DNA of 6,759 nucleotides from Bacteroidota bacterium (GTDB taxonomy: Bacteria > Bacteroidota > Bacteroidia > NS11-12g > UBA9320): the NCBI GenBank assembly GCA_024638525.1, contig JAHEKB010000131.1:1-6759 (forward strand), written 5' to 3'. Positions within the stretch are counted from its first letter, which is position 1; each line of letters begins with the position of its first letter. Below the pieces are notes generated by a model. It ran no database searches and was not told the origin of the DNA. It saw nothing but the letters and a program-made list of their open reading frames with translations. This document shows, piece by piece, positions 1 to 5,517 of the stretch. Made by a program: the position numbers and the translations under genes.

Positions 1-257
1 GTCCAGCGGCTTTGAATAATGTTTTTACCACTTAGGTTTATAACGGCATAGATGTCTCTTATTCCTTCGGAGTCTATGCTTCTATCCGCAGGATTCCAAT
101 GAATGTATTCCAAGCCATCTTGTTGTGAAACTCTAGATGTACTTCTAGTCAGTATCTTTATAGCAAAGCCTTGTCTTATTAAAAACATTGTCAGTTCAGT
201 TCCGATTAATCCGGAACCGCCTGCTATGAGGATTGTCCTTTTTGTTGTCGCGTTCAT
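1..257 (-). CDS. TIGR01777-type NAD(P)-binding epimerase / SDR-family protein, N-terminal 85 residues (cut by window edge)
   Basis: The start codon ATG lies at 257-255 and the frame stays open to base 1, giving 85 complete residues; the rest of the gene is outside the window. Residues 8-19 form a Rossmann-fold nucleotide-binding loop, TILIAGGSGLIG, with the GxxGxxG pattern at 13-19. It is followed by LTR (36-38), WNP (54-56) and VINLSG (72-77), then RW at 84-85. This order is typical of the 'TIGR01777 family epimerase' group (E. coli YfcH is the familiar member), usually about 300 residues long. Members are predicted cytoplasmic extended SDR oxidoreductases or sugar-nucleotide epimerases; their substrate is not established. 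The gene is divergent from the thioesterase gene at 299, with about 41 bp between the starts. Family assignment is firm; the exact reaction is unknown. Confidence 0.85.
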   Translation of the reverse strand, partial: MNATTKRTILIAGGSGLIGTELTMFLIRQGFAIKILTRSTSRVSQQDGLEYIHWNPADRSIDSEGIRDIYAVINLSGKNIIQSRW

Positions 258-260
258 TTG
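253..260 (+). promoter_or_regulatory. Weak candidate Bacteroidota -7 element for the thioesterase operon
   Basis: TTCATTTG matches the Bacteroidota -7 consensus TAnnTTTG at five of six defined positions. A TTG lies 17 bp upstream at 233-235, which is about right for the -33 element. Transcription would begin roughly 40 bases before the acyltransferase-thioesterase gene set is entered at 299. The element overlaps the start codon of the divergent epimerase gene. One mismatch and an AT-rich setting make this a suggestion only. Confidence 0.22.
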
Positions 261-298
261 GTTTGTATTTATAAAACAAGAGAACTTAAATTGCGTTT

Positions 299-703
299 GT
301 GATCGGAACTCAAATCCAGGTAAGGGGCTATCATTGTGATGCTTACGGCCATGTCAATAATGCAAGATATTTGGAATTTCTGGAAGAGGGTAGGTGGAGT
401 TTTCTTCAATCTGCCGTTGACAAGGAAATATTTAATGAATTAGGGCTGCTCTTTGTGGTCGTCAATATTTCTATCAGATTCAGAAAACCCATATTCCCAG
501 GCGATGAGATCGTTGTTAGGGTCGAAAACTGCGAGTACCGCCGAAAGTCAATAGTTTTTAGTCAAAGTATACATCGAGATGATCTTCTGTGTTCAGATGC
601 CGAAGTCACTTTTGTACTTTTGAACAAGGAGGATAATAAAGCCGTAACGATTGATAATCAGATCATAGAAATATTTCAAAGCCTACTTGAGACCAATGCT
701 TAG
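299..703 (+). CDS. Acyl-CoA/acyl-ACP thioesterase, hotdog fold (4HBT/YbgC-FadM type)
   Basis: This 134-residue protein is a single hotdog domain, the usual length for the 4HBT family. The signature sits at residues 9-33: RGYHCDAYGHVNNARYLEF followed by LEEGRW. Asp14 is the expected catalytic acid of the D-x-x-G-H-V-N-N motif (GHVNN at 17-21). The family hydrolyses acyl thioesters, most often acyl-CoA, in the cytoplasm; the chain length preferred cannot be read from sequence. The first in-frame ATG lies deep in the domain, so the start is taken as GTG at 299; the frame opens at 290 after a TAA at 287-289, leaving little room for any other start except a rare ATT at 290. It is the first gene of a three-gene set and its last 8 bases overlap the acyltransferase start. 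Confidence 0.9.
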   Translation: MIGTQIQVRGYHCDAYGHVNNARYLEFLEEGRWSFLQSAVDKEIFNELGLLFVVVNISIRFRKPIFPGDEIVVRVENCEYRRKSIVFSQSIHRDDLLCSDAEVTFVLLNKEDNKAVTIDNQIIEIFQSLLETNA

Positions 704-1250
704 AGCCTTATACACCTTTATTTTCTGTAGACTACTGGGTTGGAGAATAGAAGGCGAGCTGCCTAAATTGAAAAAATACATCATCGTTGTAGCTCCGCAT
801 ACAAGCAATTTTGACTTCATGATTGGTGTTTTTACACGCAGGATATTGCAATTTGATCCAAAGTATGTGGCTAAAAAAGAGCTGTTTATTTTTCCTCTTG
901 GCTATTTCTTTAAATGGATGGGTGGTTATCCCGTAGACCGAACTAGAAATACCAACTTTGTGGACAGTATAGTTAAACTCTTTAATCAGAAAGATGAATT
1001 TATCATCACCATGACCCCAGAAGGTACCCGAAGCTATAATGAGAAGTGGAAAACGGGATTCTACTATATCGCAAAAAAGGCCAATATACATTTGGTTAAG
1101 GTAGGTTTTGACTACAGTCAGAAGAGAGTGGTTCTGTCCGAACCAGAATTAGCTCCGGATAATGTGGAAGAGTGCATTAGAGACTACAAAAGGTATTTTA
1201 GCCAGTTCAAGGGGAAAAACCCCGAAGAAGGAGTATTATGGGAAGAATGA
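696..1250 (+). CDS. PlsC-type 1-acylglycerol-3-phosphate acyltransferase family protein (LPLAT)
   Basis: The 184-residue protein carries the glycerolipid acyltransferase motifs in order: HTSNFD (35-40, the catalytic HX4D), a block with KKELFIFPLGYFFKWMGGYP then VDR (60-82), and the substrate-binding PEGTRS (108-113). The family moves an acyl chain from acyl-CoA or acyl-ACP onto a lysophospholipid or similar acceptor at the inner membrane. At 184 residues it is shorter than E. coli PlsC (about 245), and only a modest hydrophobic stretch (5-16) is seen at the N terminus, so membrane contact is probably peripheral. I prefer ATG at 696, which overlaps the preceding stop by 8 bp (ATGCTTAG); a TTG at 687 is possible. 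The acceptor could be lysophosphatidate, but aminolipid O-acylation cannot be excluded, since such small members are not all true PlsC enzymes. Confidence 0.87.
   Translation: MLRALYTFIFCRLLGWRIEGELPKLKKYIIVVAPHTSNFDFMIGVFTRRILQFDPKYVAKKELFIFPLGYFFKWMGGYPVDRTRNTNFVDSIVKLFNQKDEFIITMTPEGTRSYNEKWKTGFYYIAKKANIHLVKVGFDYSQKRVVLSEPELAPDNVEECIRDYKRYFSQFKGKNPEEGVLWEE
1228..1233 (+). promoter_or_regulatory. Shine-Dalgarno-like AAGGAG before the second thioesterase
   Basis: AAGGAG ends 4 bases before the ATG at 1238 and 13 bases before the in-frame ATG at 1247, which overlaps the upstream stop as ATGA. The spacing is a little short for 1238 but far too long for 1247, so it favours 1238. Clear Shine-Dalgarno sites are uncommon in Bacteroidota, and this one lies inside the acyltransferase coding region, so it may be chance. 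Confidence 0.4.
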
Positions 1251-1666
1251 AAATAAAGGTTCCCGGTGAGTGGAAATTCAGTACGGAGATTCAAATCAGA
1301 ATAACAGATCTGAATTATGGAAATCACTTAGCTAATCAAAACTTCTTGGCCTTTGCACAAGAAGGGAGAATGAGGTTCTTCCAGGAATTTGGATTCAGCG
1401 AGTTAAACTTTGGTTCTACTTCTTTGATCCAAGCCGATGCTGCCATAATTTTCAAAGGAGAGGGCTTTTATAAGGACCGCATTAGGATTCATCTTCAAGC
1501 TGAACGCACGGGAAACTCCTCTTTCAATCTATTCTACGAATTGAGCAATGCAGATTCTCAAAAGACCTTAGCACTTATAAGAACAGCTATGGTTTGTTAC
1601 AACTATGAATTAAAGAAAGTGGTGGCAATTCCTGAAGAAGTTTTGCAGTCTGGCTTATTTAGTTAG
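1238..1666 (+). CDS. Thioesterase family protein, hotdog fold, variant DLNYGNHLAN motif
   Basis: This 142-residue protein is a second hotdog domain. Its signature at 21-45 reads RITDLNYGNHLANQNFL then AFAQEGRM. Asp24 is at the catalytic position, while the usual G-H-V-N-N is replaced by G-N-H-L-A-N (28-33). That variant is characteristic of a separate branch of small thioesterases, so the gene is not simply a recent duplicate of the one at 299. A cytoplasmic acyl-thioester hydrolase is expected; the substrate is unknown, and loss of activity in favour of acyl binding is possible. It overlaps the acyltransferase by 13 bp (start at 1238) or 4 bp (start at 1247), implying translational coupling. 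Its end overlaps the oppositely oriented thioredoxin gene by 8 bp. Confidence 0.85.
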   Translation: MGRMKIKVPGEWKFSTEIQIRITDLNYGNHLANQNFLAFAQEGRMRFFQEFGFSELNFGSTSLIQADAAIIFKGEGFYKDRIRIHLQAERTGNSSFNLFYELSNADSQKTLALIRTAMVCYNYELKKVVAIPEEVLQSGLFS

Positions 1667-2078
1667 CATTTTCAACCGCCTTTTGGCCAAGCTTTAAAAA
1701 ATCCTTTGCATCGTGGTAACCCACTTTTTTAGAGATGACCATACCGTCTGAATCTAGAAAGAACAATGTAGGATACGCTCGCACTTTAAATGCATTTCTC
1801 AATCTAACATCCTTATCCATATCAATTTTAACGCTCACAAAATTCTCATTGAAGAACTCACTCACTTCACTATTGCTGAATACTCTCTTATCCATCATTT
1901 TACATGGACCACACCAGCTGGCATAGGCATCCATGAAGATCATTTTATTTTCTTCCTTGGCAATTTTTTTGGCCTCTTCCAGGTTTCGATAAAACTTAAT
2001 TTCGTTTTCAGTGGGTGCATATGCTGAAAAAGTTGCAACTGCAAGTATGCTGATGAGTAGTGCGCTAAATGTTTTCAT
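1659..2078 (-). CDS. Exported thioredoxin-like protein with CGPC active site
   Basis: The 139-residue product starts with a signal peptide: Lys2, then a hydrophobic run from about 5 to 18 ending in small residues (SAYA, 18-21). The cleavage point is uncertain because Pro22 follows AYA. The thioredoxin domain shows FMDAYASWCGPCK (48-60; redox cysteines 56 and 59), KIDMDKD (84-90) and the cis-proline loop RAYPT (100-104, Pro103). It therefore most likely works in the periplasm as a disulfide reductase or exchange protein, similar to the Thioredoxin_7/DsbD-C-like group common in Bacteroidota. A partner reductant supplier is not in view. The ATG at 2078 is the only start giving a signal peptide. 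A small open frame ends 3 bp upstream, and the 3' end overlaps the convergent thioesterase gene by 8 bp without a recognisable terminator. Confidence 0.9.
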   Translation of the reverse strand: MKTFSALLISILAVATFSAYAPTENEIKFYRNLEEAKKIAKEENKMIFMDAYASWCGPCKMMDKRVFSNSEVSEFFNENFVSVKIDMDKDVRLRNAFKVRAYPTLFFLDSDGMVISKKVGYHDAKDFLKLGQKAVENAN

Positions 2079-2081
2079 AGT

Positions 2082-2207
2082 TTACAAGACCTTATTTAAT
2101 ATTATACTTACAAGAGTTGTACCAAATATCTCAATTGGGCTTTTTGTGATAAATCCATGACCCATATGTATAGTTTCTCCTTGCTTCAAAATATTTTTAT
2201 TTGCCAT
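2082..2207 (-). CDS. Candidate small protein, 41 residues, immediately upstream of the thioredoxin gene
   Basis: Reading the minus strand from ATG (2207-2205) to TAA (2084-2082) gives 41 codons without a stop. The product begins MANKNILKQGETIHMGHGF, continues ITKSPIEIFGTT and ends LVSIILNKVL. It fills most of the divergent intergenic region and stops 3 bp before the thioredoxin ATG, the arrangement of a leader gene in an operon. The N-terminal half is polar and basic; the C-terminal half (about 25-41) is hydrophobic and could form one short membrane or amphipathic helix. An alternative ATG at codon 15 has AAGGAG-like bases (GCAAGGAGAA) about 10 nt upstream. I recognise no family. In AT-rich DNA a 41-codon frame can occur by chance, so its coding status is unproven. 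Confidence 0.35.
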   Translation of the reverse strand: MANKNILKQGETIHMGHGFITKSPIEIFGTTLVSIILNKVL

Positions 2208-2210
2208 TAA

Positions 2211-2222
2211 TCTTAATTAAGA
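2211..2222. repeat. 12-bp perfect palindrome in the divergent intergenic region
   Basis: TCTTAATTAAGA equals its own reverse complement. It lies 3 bp outside the start of the small minus-strand frame (2207) and 7 bp before the possible plus-strand start at 2230, a place where a dimeric regulator could affect both directions. The core is plain AT sequence, so the existence of the palindrome is certain but a function is only a guess. Confidence 0.3.
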
Positions 2223-2253
2223 AACTTCAATGATCATAAATATCTCAAGACAA

Positions 2254-3012
2254 ATGAATACTAGAATCTCGATACTATTGTTTGCATTGGCCATCTCTTT
2301 TTCAAGTATGGCACAATTCGGTTTGAAAGGTGTTGGTGTTGGCATCAATGGCCATGCTACAGGAAACATGAATCACGAAGGGATTGCTGGGCTGTTCACT
2401 GAAAGTGTTTTTCAGAGCGCTGAGTTGGGTAAACGAATTTTCATGAGTAGAACCAATACCAGTTATACCTTTACTTTCCAAGGCGCCAATGCGGACTTCT
2501 TTGCTCTGGATCTCTCAGTTTTACAAGGTGCAGACAATATGTACAATAGCGACTATCGTTGGCGAAATAACGGAGATAGTAGTTTCAGCAGCTCCATCGA
2601 TTTGGATATTAGTTCAGCCACCCTTGGAATGAGAGTCATGGCTAAATTCCGAACAGATCCCAGCAAACGTTTTCATTATAATTTTGGTCTGGGAGCCGAG
2701 TCCATATTTGCCTATGGAGTGAGCAGTTCGGGTAGAGGGTATTTAGATATCAGCCACTGGCCCAGCGGTTATTTCTATTCAGAATCAGAGGAAATTGCAA
2801 CAAACATCATAAAGAATTATCAATCGCATCAAATCATTCAACAAGTGGGAGGGGCTTTTAGGTTAGCTGAGGACGATCAGCACTATCCTTTGGATAGAAC
2901 CTATATTGAATTAAACTTCAATATATTTTCCAATTTCGCTTTAATAAACAATAAGTGGTCGAGCTTTAGGTCATATGGGGGTGCACTTCGTCTAATATAT
3001 GAGATCAGGTAA
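2254..3012 (+). CDS. Secreted protein of unknown function, probably beta-rich / outer-membrane associated
   Basis: I do not recognise this family. From the ATG at 2254 the product has 252 residues and starts with a clear signal peptide: MNTR, a hydrophobic core ISILLFALAISFSS (5-18), and a cleavage site SMA-Q (18-21) of the sort usual in Bacteroidota. An upstream in-frame ATG at 2230 would add eight residues and make a less typical n-region. The mature part has no cysteine and no lipobox. It is rich in Gly, Ser and aromatic residues with alternating polar/hydrophobic strands, for example FHYNFGLGAESIFAYG, YIELNFNIFSNFAL and the final ALRLIYEIR, which suggests a beta barrel or beta sandwich at the outer membrane. 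It lacks a C-terminal Phe. It has its own promoter region, divergent from the thioredoxin gene, and overlaps nth tail to tail by 8 bp. Confidence 0.75.
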   Translation: MNTRISILLFALAISFSSMAQFGLKGVGVGINGHATGNMNHEGIAGLFTESVFQSAELGKRIFMSRTNTSYTFTFQGANADFFALDLSVLQGADNMYNSDYRWRNNGDSSFSSSIDLDISSATLGMRVMAKFRTDPSKRFHYNFGLGAESIFAYGVSSSGRGYLDISHWPSGYFYSESEEIATNIIKNYQSHQIIQQVGGAFRLAEDDQHYPLDRTYIELNFNIFSNFALINNKWSSFRSYGGALRLIYEIR

Positions 3013-3640
3013 ATAGGCTCTTTCTGCCGTAAATAGAACAAATTGGGCAGGTCGCAGGATGGTGTCCACGCGCAGGGCAATGCTCTCTACCGAAGAATAT
3101 TATTTGAAGGTGGGCCTTGTTCCATTTGTTCTTGGGAATACATTTCTTGAGGTCTTTTTCGGTTTGCTCCACACTTTTACCAGTAGACAGCAACCATCGA
3201 TAAGCCAGGCGATGAATATGGGTATCCACGGGGAAAGCGGGAACGCCAAAAGCTTGAGACATGACTACGCTAGCTGTTTTGTGGCCAACTGAAGGGAGTG
3301 CTTCCAAGTCTTTAAAAGTTTGAGGAACCTCACCCGCATGTTGGGATACAATAATTTCACTCAGGCCTTTTATTCCCTTGGACTTCATAGGAGAAAGTCC
3401 ACAGGGTCGTATGATTTCTTGGATTTCTTCGCGACTTAAAGCCGCCATTGTATATGGATTGTCCGCCTTGGCAAAGAGGGTAGGAGTGATCTGATTTACC
3501 CGTTCATCTGTGCATTGCGCGGATAGGACAACGGCAACCAATAAAGTGAAAGCATCATTGTGCTCCAAAGGAATGGGAGTTTTGGGGTACAGCTCTTCCA
3601 GAATATCGAGTATGTGAGATGCTCTTTCTTTTCTGGTCAT
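3005..3640 (-). CDS. nth: Endonuclease III (DNA glycosylase/AP lyase) with incomplete iron-sulfur cysteine set
   Basis: The 211-residue protein matches E. coli endonuclease III (211 residues) in length and layout. It removes oxidised pyrimidines from DNA and cuts the abasic site in base-excision repair. The helix-hairpin-helix is LEALPSVGHKTASVV (112-126), with the catalytic Lys121; the catalytic Asp139 is in FPVDTHIHRLA (136-146). VLSAQCTDERVN (38-49) is the conserved N-terminal block. The 4Fe-4S region differs from the E. coli C-X6-C-X2-C-X5-C: here only Cys188, Cys198 and Cys201 are present (C-X9-C-X2-C), and the last ten residues SIYGRKSLFT hold no fourth cysteine. The cluster may be absent, three-ligated, or use another ligand. 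The ATG overlaps the lplA stop as ATGA, so it is the last gene of the rnr-lplA run. Its end overlaps the secreted-protein gene by 8 bp. Confidence 0.95.
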   Translation of the reverse strand: MTRKERASHILDILEELYPKTPIPLEHNDAFTLLVAVVLSAQCTDERVNQITPTLFAKADNPYTMAALSREEIQEIIRPCGLSPMKSKGIKGLSEIIVSQHAGEVPQTFKDLEALPSVGHKTASVVMSQAFGVPAFPVDTHIHRLAYRWLLSTGKSVEQTEKDLKKCIPKNKWNKAHLQIIFFGREHCPARGHHPATCPICSIYGRKSLFT

Positions 3641-4557
3641 GATGGTAGTATTAAAGATTTAATACGCTTGAACTTATCAGGCCCCAGGCGCTGTAGAAGC
3701 TCATCTGCTTTATATCGCTCACCGATAATTTGATCTCCAATGCTCTGGTCTTTGTCTTTCAAATTGACTTCTTGAATAACTGCCTTGCGCACTTTAATTG
3801 TTCCAAGATTGGTCTCATATTCAAACATTGGTACGTGGCCAAAGGTCCAACCCCAAGACTCGTATTTCGATTTGGATAGGGTCATTACTTCATCCAATTT
3901 TGAAGGGTCAGTCCATGAACTGTCTTCAATTTCCAGCTCAGAGGAAATTAGTTTTAGTAAACGCTCGAAAAATGCCTCTGTATTCATCCCCCTTGTAAAT
4001 TCTGAGATTTGTGTCACCGGGCTTGATACGGATGCCACTGCATGGGTTCTTATGTCTTCAATGCCCACTAGAGCATTGCGTAATTTATTGAGATCACTGT
4101 TGAAGAGTAGTGTTCCATGATGCAATATTCTGCTGTTGCTTTGGCTGAGGTGTTCTGCATTCCCCGATATTTTTTTGTCAGCTATAAAGATGTCGTTGCG
4201 ATCGGTAATGCGGTTTTCAATCCCCATTTGCGTCAATACCCGCGAGAGAGGTTCGATATGCTCTCTAAAGTTTACAAAATCTTTCTGCTTAGAACGGATG
4301 TAAGAGAAATTGATGTTTCCAAGGTCGTGAAATACAGTTCCACCGCCTGAAAGCCTTCTCAATACTTCTATTCCATGCTTGGAACAGTAATCCATATCGA
4401 TTTCTTTCCAGGGGTTTTGGTGTTTTCCAAGAACTACAGCATCGCTGTTGATATAGAAGAGCAAATAGTCCTTCTTCTGAGTTAGCAAATACTCTTCAAA
4501 GGCGAGATTAACAGATGGGATATTAGATTTAGAAACGAGTAGTTCTAGGGCATTCAT
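3637..4557 (-). CDS. lplA: Lipoate-protein ligase A
   Basis: The 306-residue product shows the lipoate ligase motifs in order: RRLSGGGTVFHDLGN (67-81, lipoyl-AMP pocket), DRNDIFIADKKISGNAEH in the region 119-136 with Lys129 as the expected catalytic lysine, then HHGTLL (146-151) and SVSSPVTQI. A C-terminal accessory domain follows from about residue 230 (SWGWTFGH, then a strand-rich segment), as in E. coli LplA (about 337 residues). The enzyme activates free lipoate with ATP and attaches it to lysines of E2 subunits and GcvH in the cytoplasm, so the organism can probably salvage lipoate; octanoate use is not excluded. The ATG directly abuts the stop of the upstream prenyl synthase (TAG-ATG, no gap) and its own TGA overlaps the nth start by 4 bp, pointing to coupled translation. 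Confidence 0.93.
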   Translation of the reverse strand: MNALELLVSKSNIPSVNLAFEEYLLTQKKDYLLFYINSDAVVLGKHQNPWKEIDMDYCSKHGIEVLRRLSGGGTVFHDLGNINFSYIRSKQKDFVNFREHIEPLSRVLTQMGIENRITDRNDIFIADKKISGNAEHLSQSNSRILHHGTLLFNSDLNKLRNALVGIEDIRTHAVASVSSPVTQISEFTRGMNTEAFFERLLKLISSELEIEDSSWTDPSKLDEVMTLSKSKYESWGWTFGHVPMFEYETNLGTIKVRKAVIQEVNLKDKDQSIGDQIIGERYKADELLQRLGPDKFKRIKSLILPS

Positions 4558-5517
4558 CTAATAAGTTCTGGACGAGAGCAATTGGAGAATTTCGTTTAAA
4601 TATTCTTTATCACCTTGAGCATTCAACTGTTTGAGTATGTCAAGTGCCTGGTTATGGTGCACTGCCGCCAGGCTTCTAGTGGCAACCGGGGCATTGGTTT
4701 TTAACATAATCTGCTTGACGTAAACAACGTATTCTTCTTCCGTCATTGATGAAATTCCGCTCAATACTTCTGCACGTTCTTCGGCATTCAAATGCAACAT
4801 CATATTGTTCCACAAATAGGTCTTTTTTTGTTCGATAATGTCACCTCCAATGCGCTTTCCCGTTTGCTCTGGGTCACCGAAAGCATCCAAGTAATCGTCA
4901 ATCAACTGGAACGACAATCCAAGGTGAATTCCCAACTGATGCAATTGCGAAATTTCCACATCTGATGCTCCAGCTAGCATACCACCTCCTGAAAGTGAAA
5001 ATGCAAGAAGCACAGCCGTTTTCTTTTCGATCATTTGTAAATATTCTTCTATTTCAACGGTCTCCATTTCTTCAAACTCCATGTCCATCATTTGCCCTTC
5101 ACAGAGTGCAATAGCCATAGCATTAAAGGACTGCATAAGGTCGTGATTTTGAAGATTAGCGAGGCATTCGTAAACCTTTATCAGGAGCAGATCACCCGAT
5201 AGAATAGCGGTTGACTCGCTCCACTTAACATGCACGCTTTCTTGACCCCTCCTTACATCCGCGCCGTCCATGATATCATCGTGTACCAAACTGAAATTGT
5301 GAAACATTTCTACCGCCATGCCCAACTGAATAGCTTCTTTCGAGACCTCTTTGTGAAATAGGCGGTATGCGGCAAAAACCATACAGGGTCTTATGCGCTT
5401 GCCACCAAGACGCATAATGTAATCCATGGGATCATACAAACGGGATGGTTTGCCATTGAAGTCCAGATGATCAAGTTGGCCTTCAACGATTTTAATGAGT
5501 TCCTTGAGTTTATTCAT
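4558..5517 (-). CDS. Short-chain trans-polyprenyl diphosphate synthase (FPP/GGPP synthase type)
   Basis: The 319-residue protein is a full-length class I isoprenyl diphosphate synthase. It joins isopentenyl diphosphate to allylic diphosphates in the cytoplasm. Visible motifs are GGKRIRP (38-44), the first Asp-rich motif DDIMD (80-84) followed by RRG (89-91), GQ (141-142), KT (166-167), and the second motif FQLIDDYLD (203-211; Asp207, 208, 211). The residue five before the first Asp is Phe75 and there is no two-residue insertion in the first motif. By the known chain-length rules this resembles archaeal-type GGPP synthases, so a C15-C20 product is inferred rather than a C35-C40 quinone side chain. 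ATG at 5517 overlaps the rnr stop by 8 bp (ATGAATAA); a TTG at 5520 is less likely. No other isoprenoid gene is in view. Confidence 0.92.
   Translation of the reverse strand: MNKLKELIKIVEGQLDHLDFNGKPSRLYDPMDYIMRLGGKRIRPCMVFAAYRLFHKEVSKEAIQLGMAVEMFHNFSLVHDDIMDGADVRRGQESVHVKWSESTAILSGDLLLIKVYECLANLQNHDLMQSFNAMAIALCEGQMMDMEFEEMETVEIEEYLQMIEKKTAVLLAFSLSGGGMLAGASDVEISQLHQLGIHLGLSFQLIDDYLDAFGDPEQTGKRIGGDIIEQKKTYLWNNMMLHLNAEERAEVLSGISSMTEEEYVVYVKQIMLKTNAPVATRSLAAVHHNQALDILKQLNAQGDKEYLNEILQLLSSRTY

Noticed and set aside
103..339. Plus-strand open frame over the left edge and the divergent promoter gap
   Set aside because: It lies antisense to the epimerase N terminus, whose Rossmann motif is clear, and its translation shows no family features.
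732..1091. Minus-strand open frame of about 119 codons
   Set aside because: It is the shadow of the acyltransferase, whose HX4D and EGTR motifs establish the plus strand as coding.
1684..1715. TTGGCCAA followed by an A-rich run, possible terminator near the convergent joint
   Set aside because: The stem is only 4 bp per side without a loop, and it lies inside the thioredoxin coding region; no credible intrinsic terminator.
2123..2130. Minus-strand GATATTTG as a -7 element for the thioredoxin gene
   Set aside because: It has one mismatch and no TTG at the proper spacing; not distinguishable from chance in AT-rich DNA.
2196..2203. TTTATTTG as a -7 promoter element for the secreted-protein gene
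   Set aside because: It has one mismatch to TAnnTTTG and there is no TTG at a suitable distance upstream; it also lies inside the small minus-strand frame.
3785..4350. Three plus-strand open frames over lplA
   Set aside because: They are antisense shadows of lplA, which carries all expected ligase motifs, and they have no recognisable protein features.
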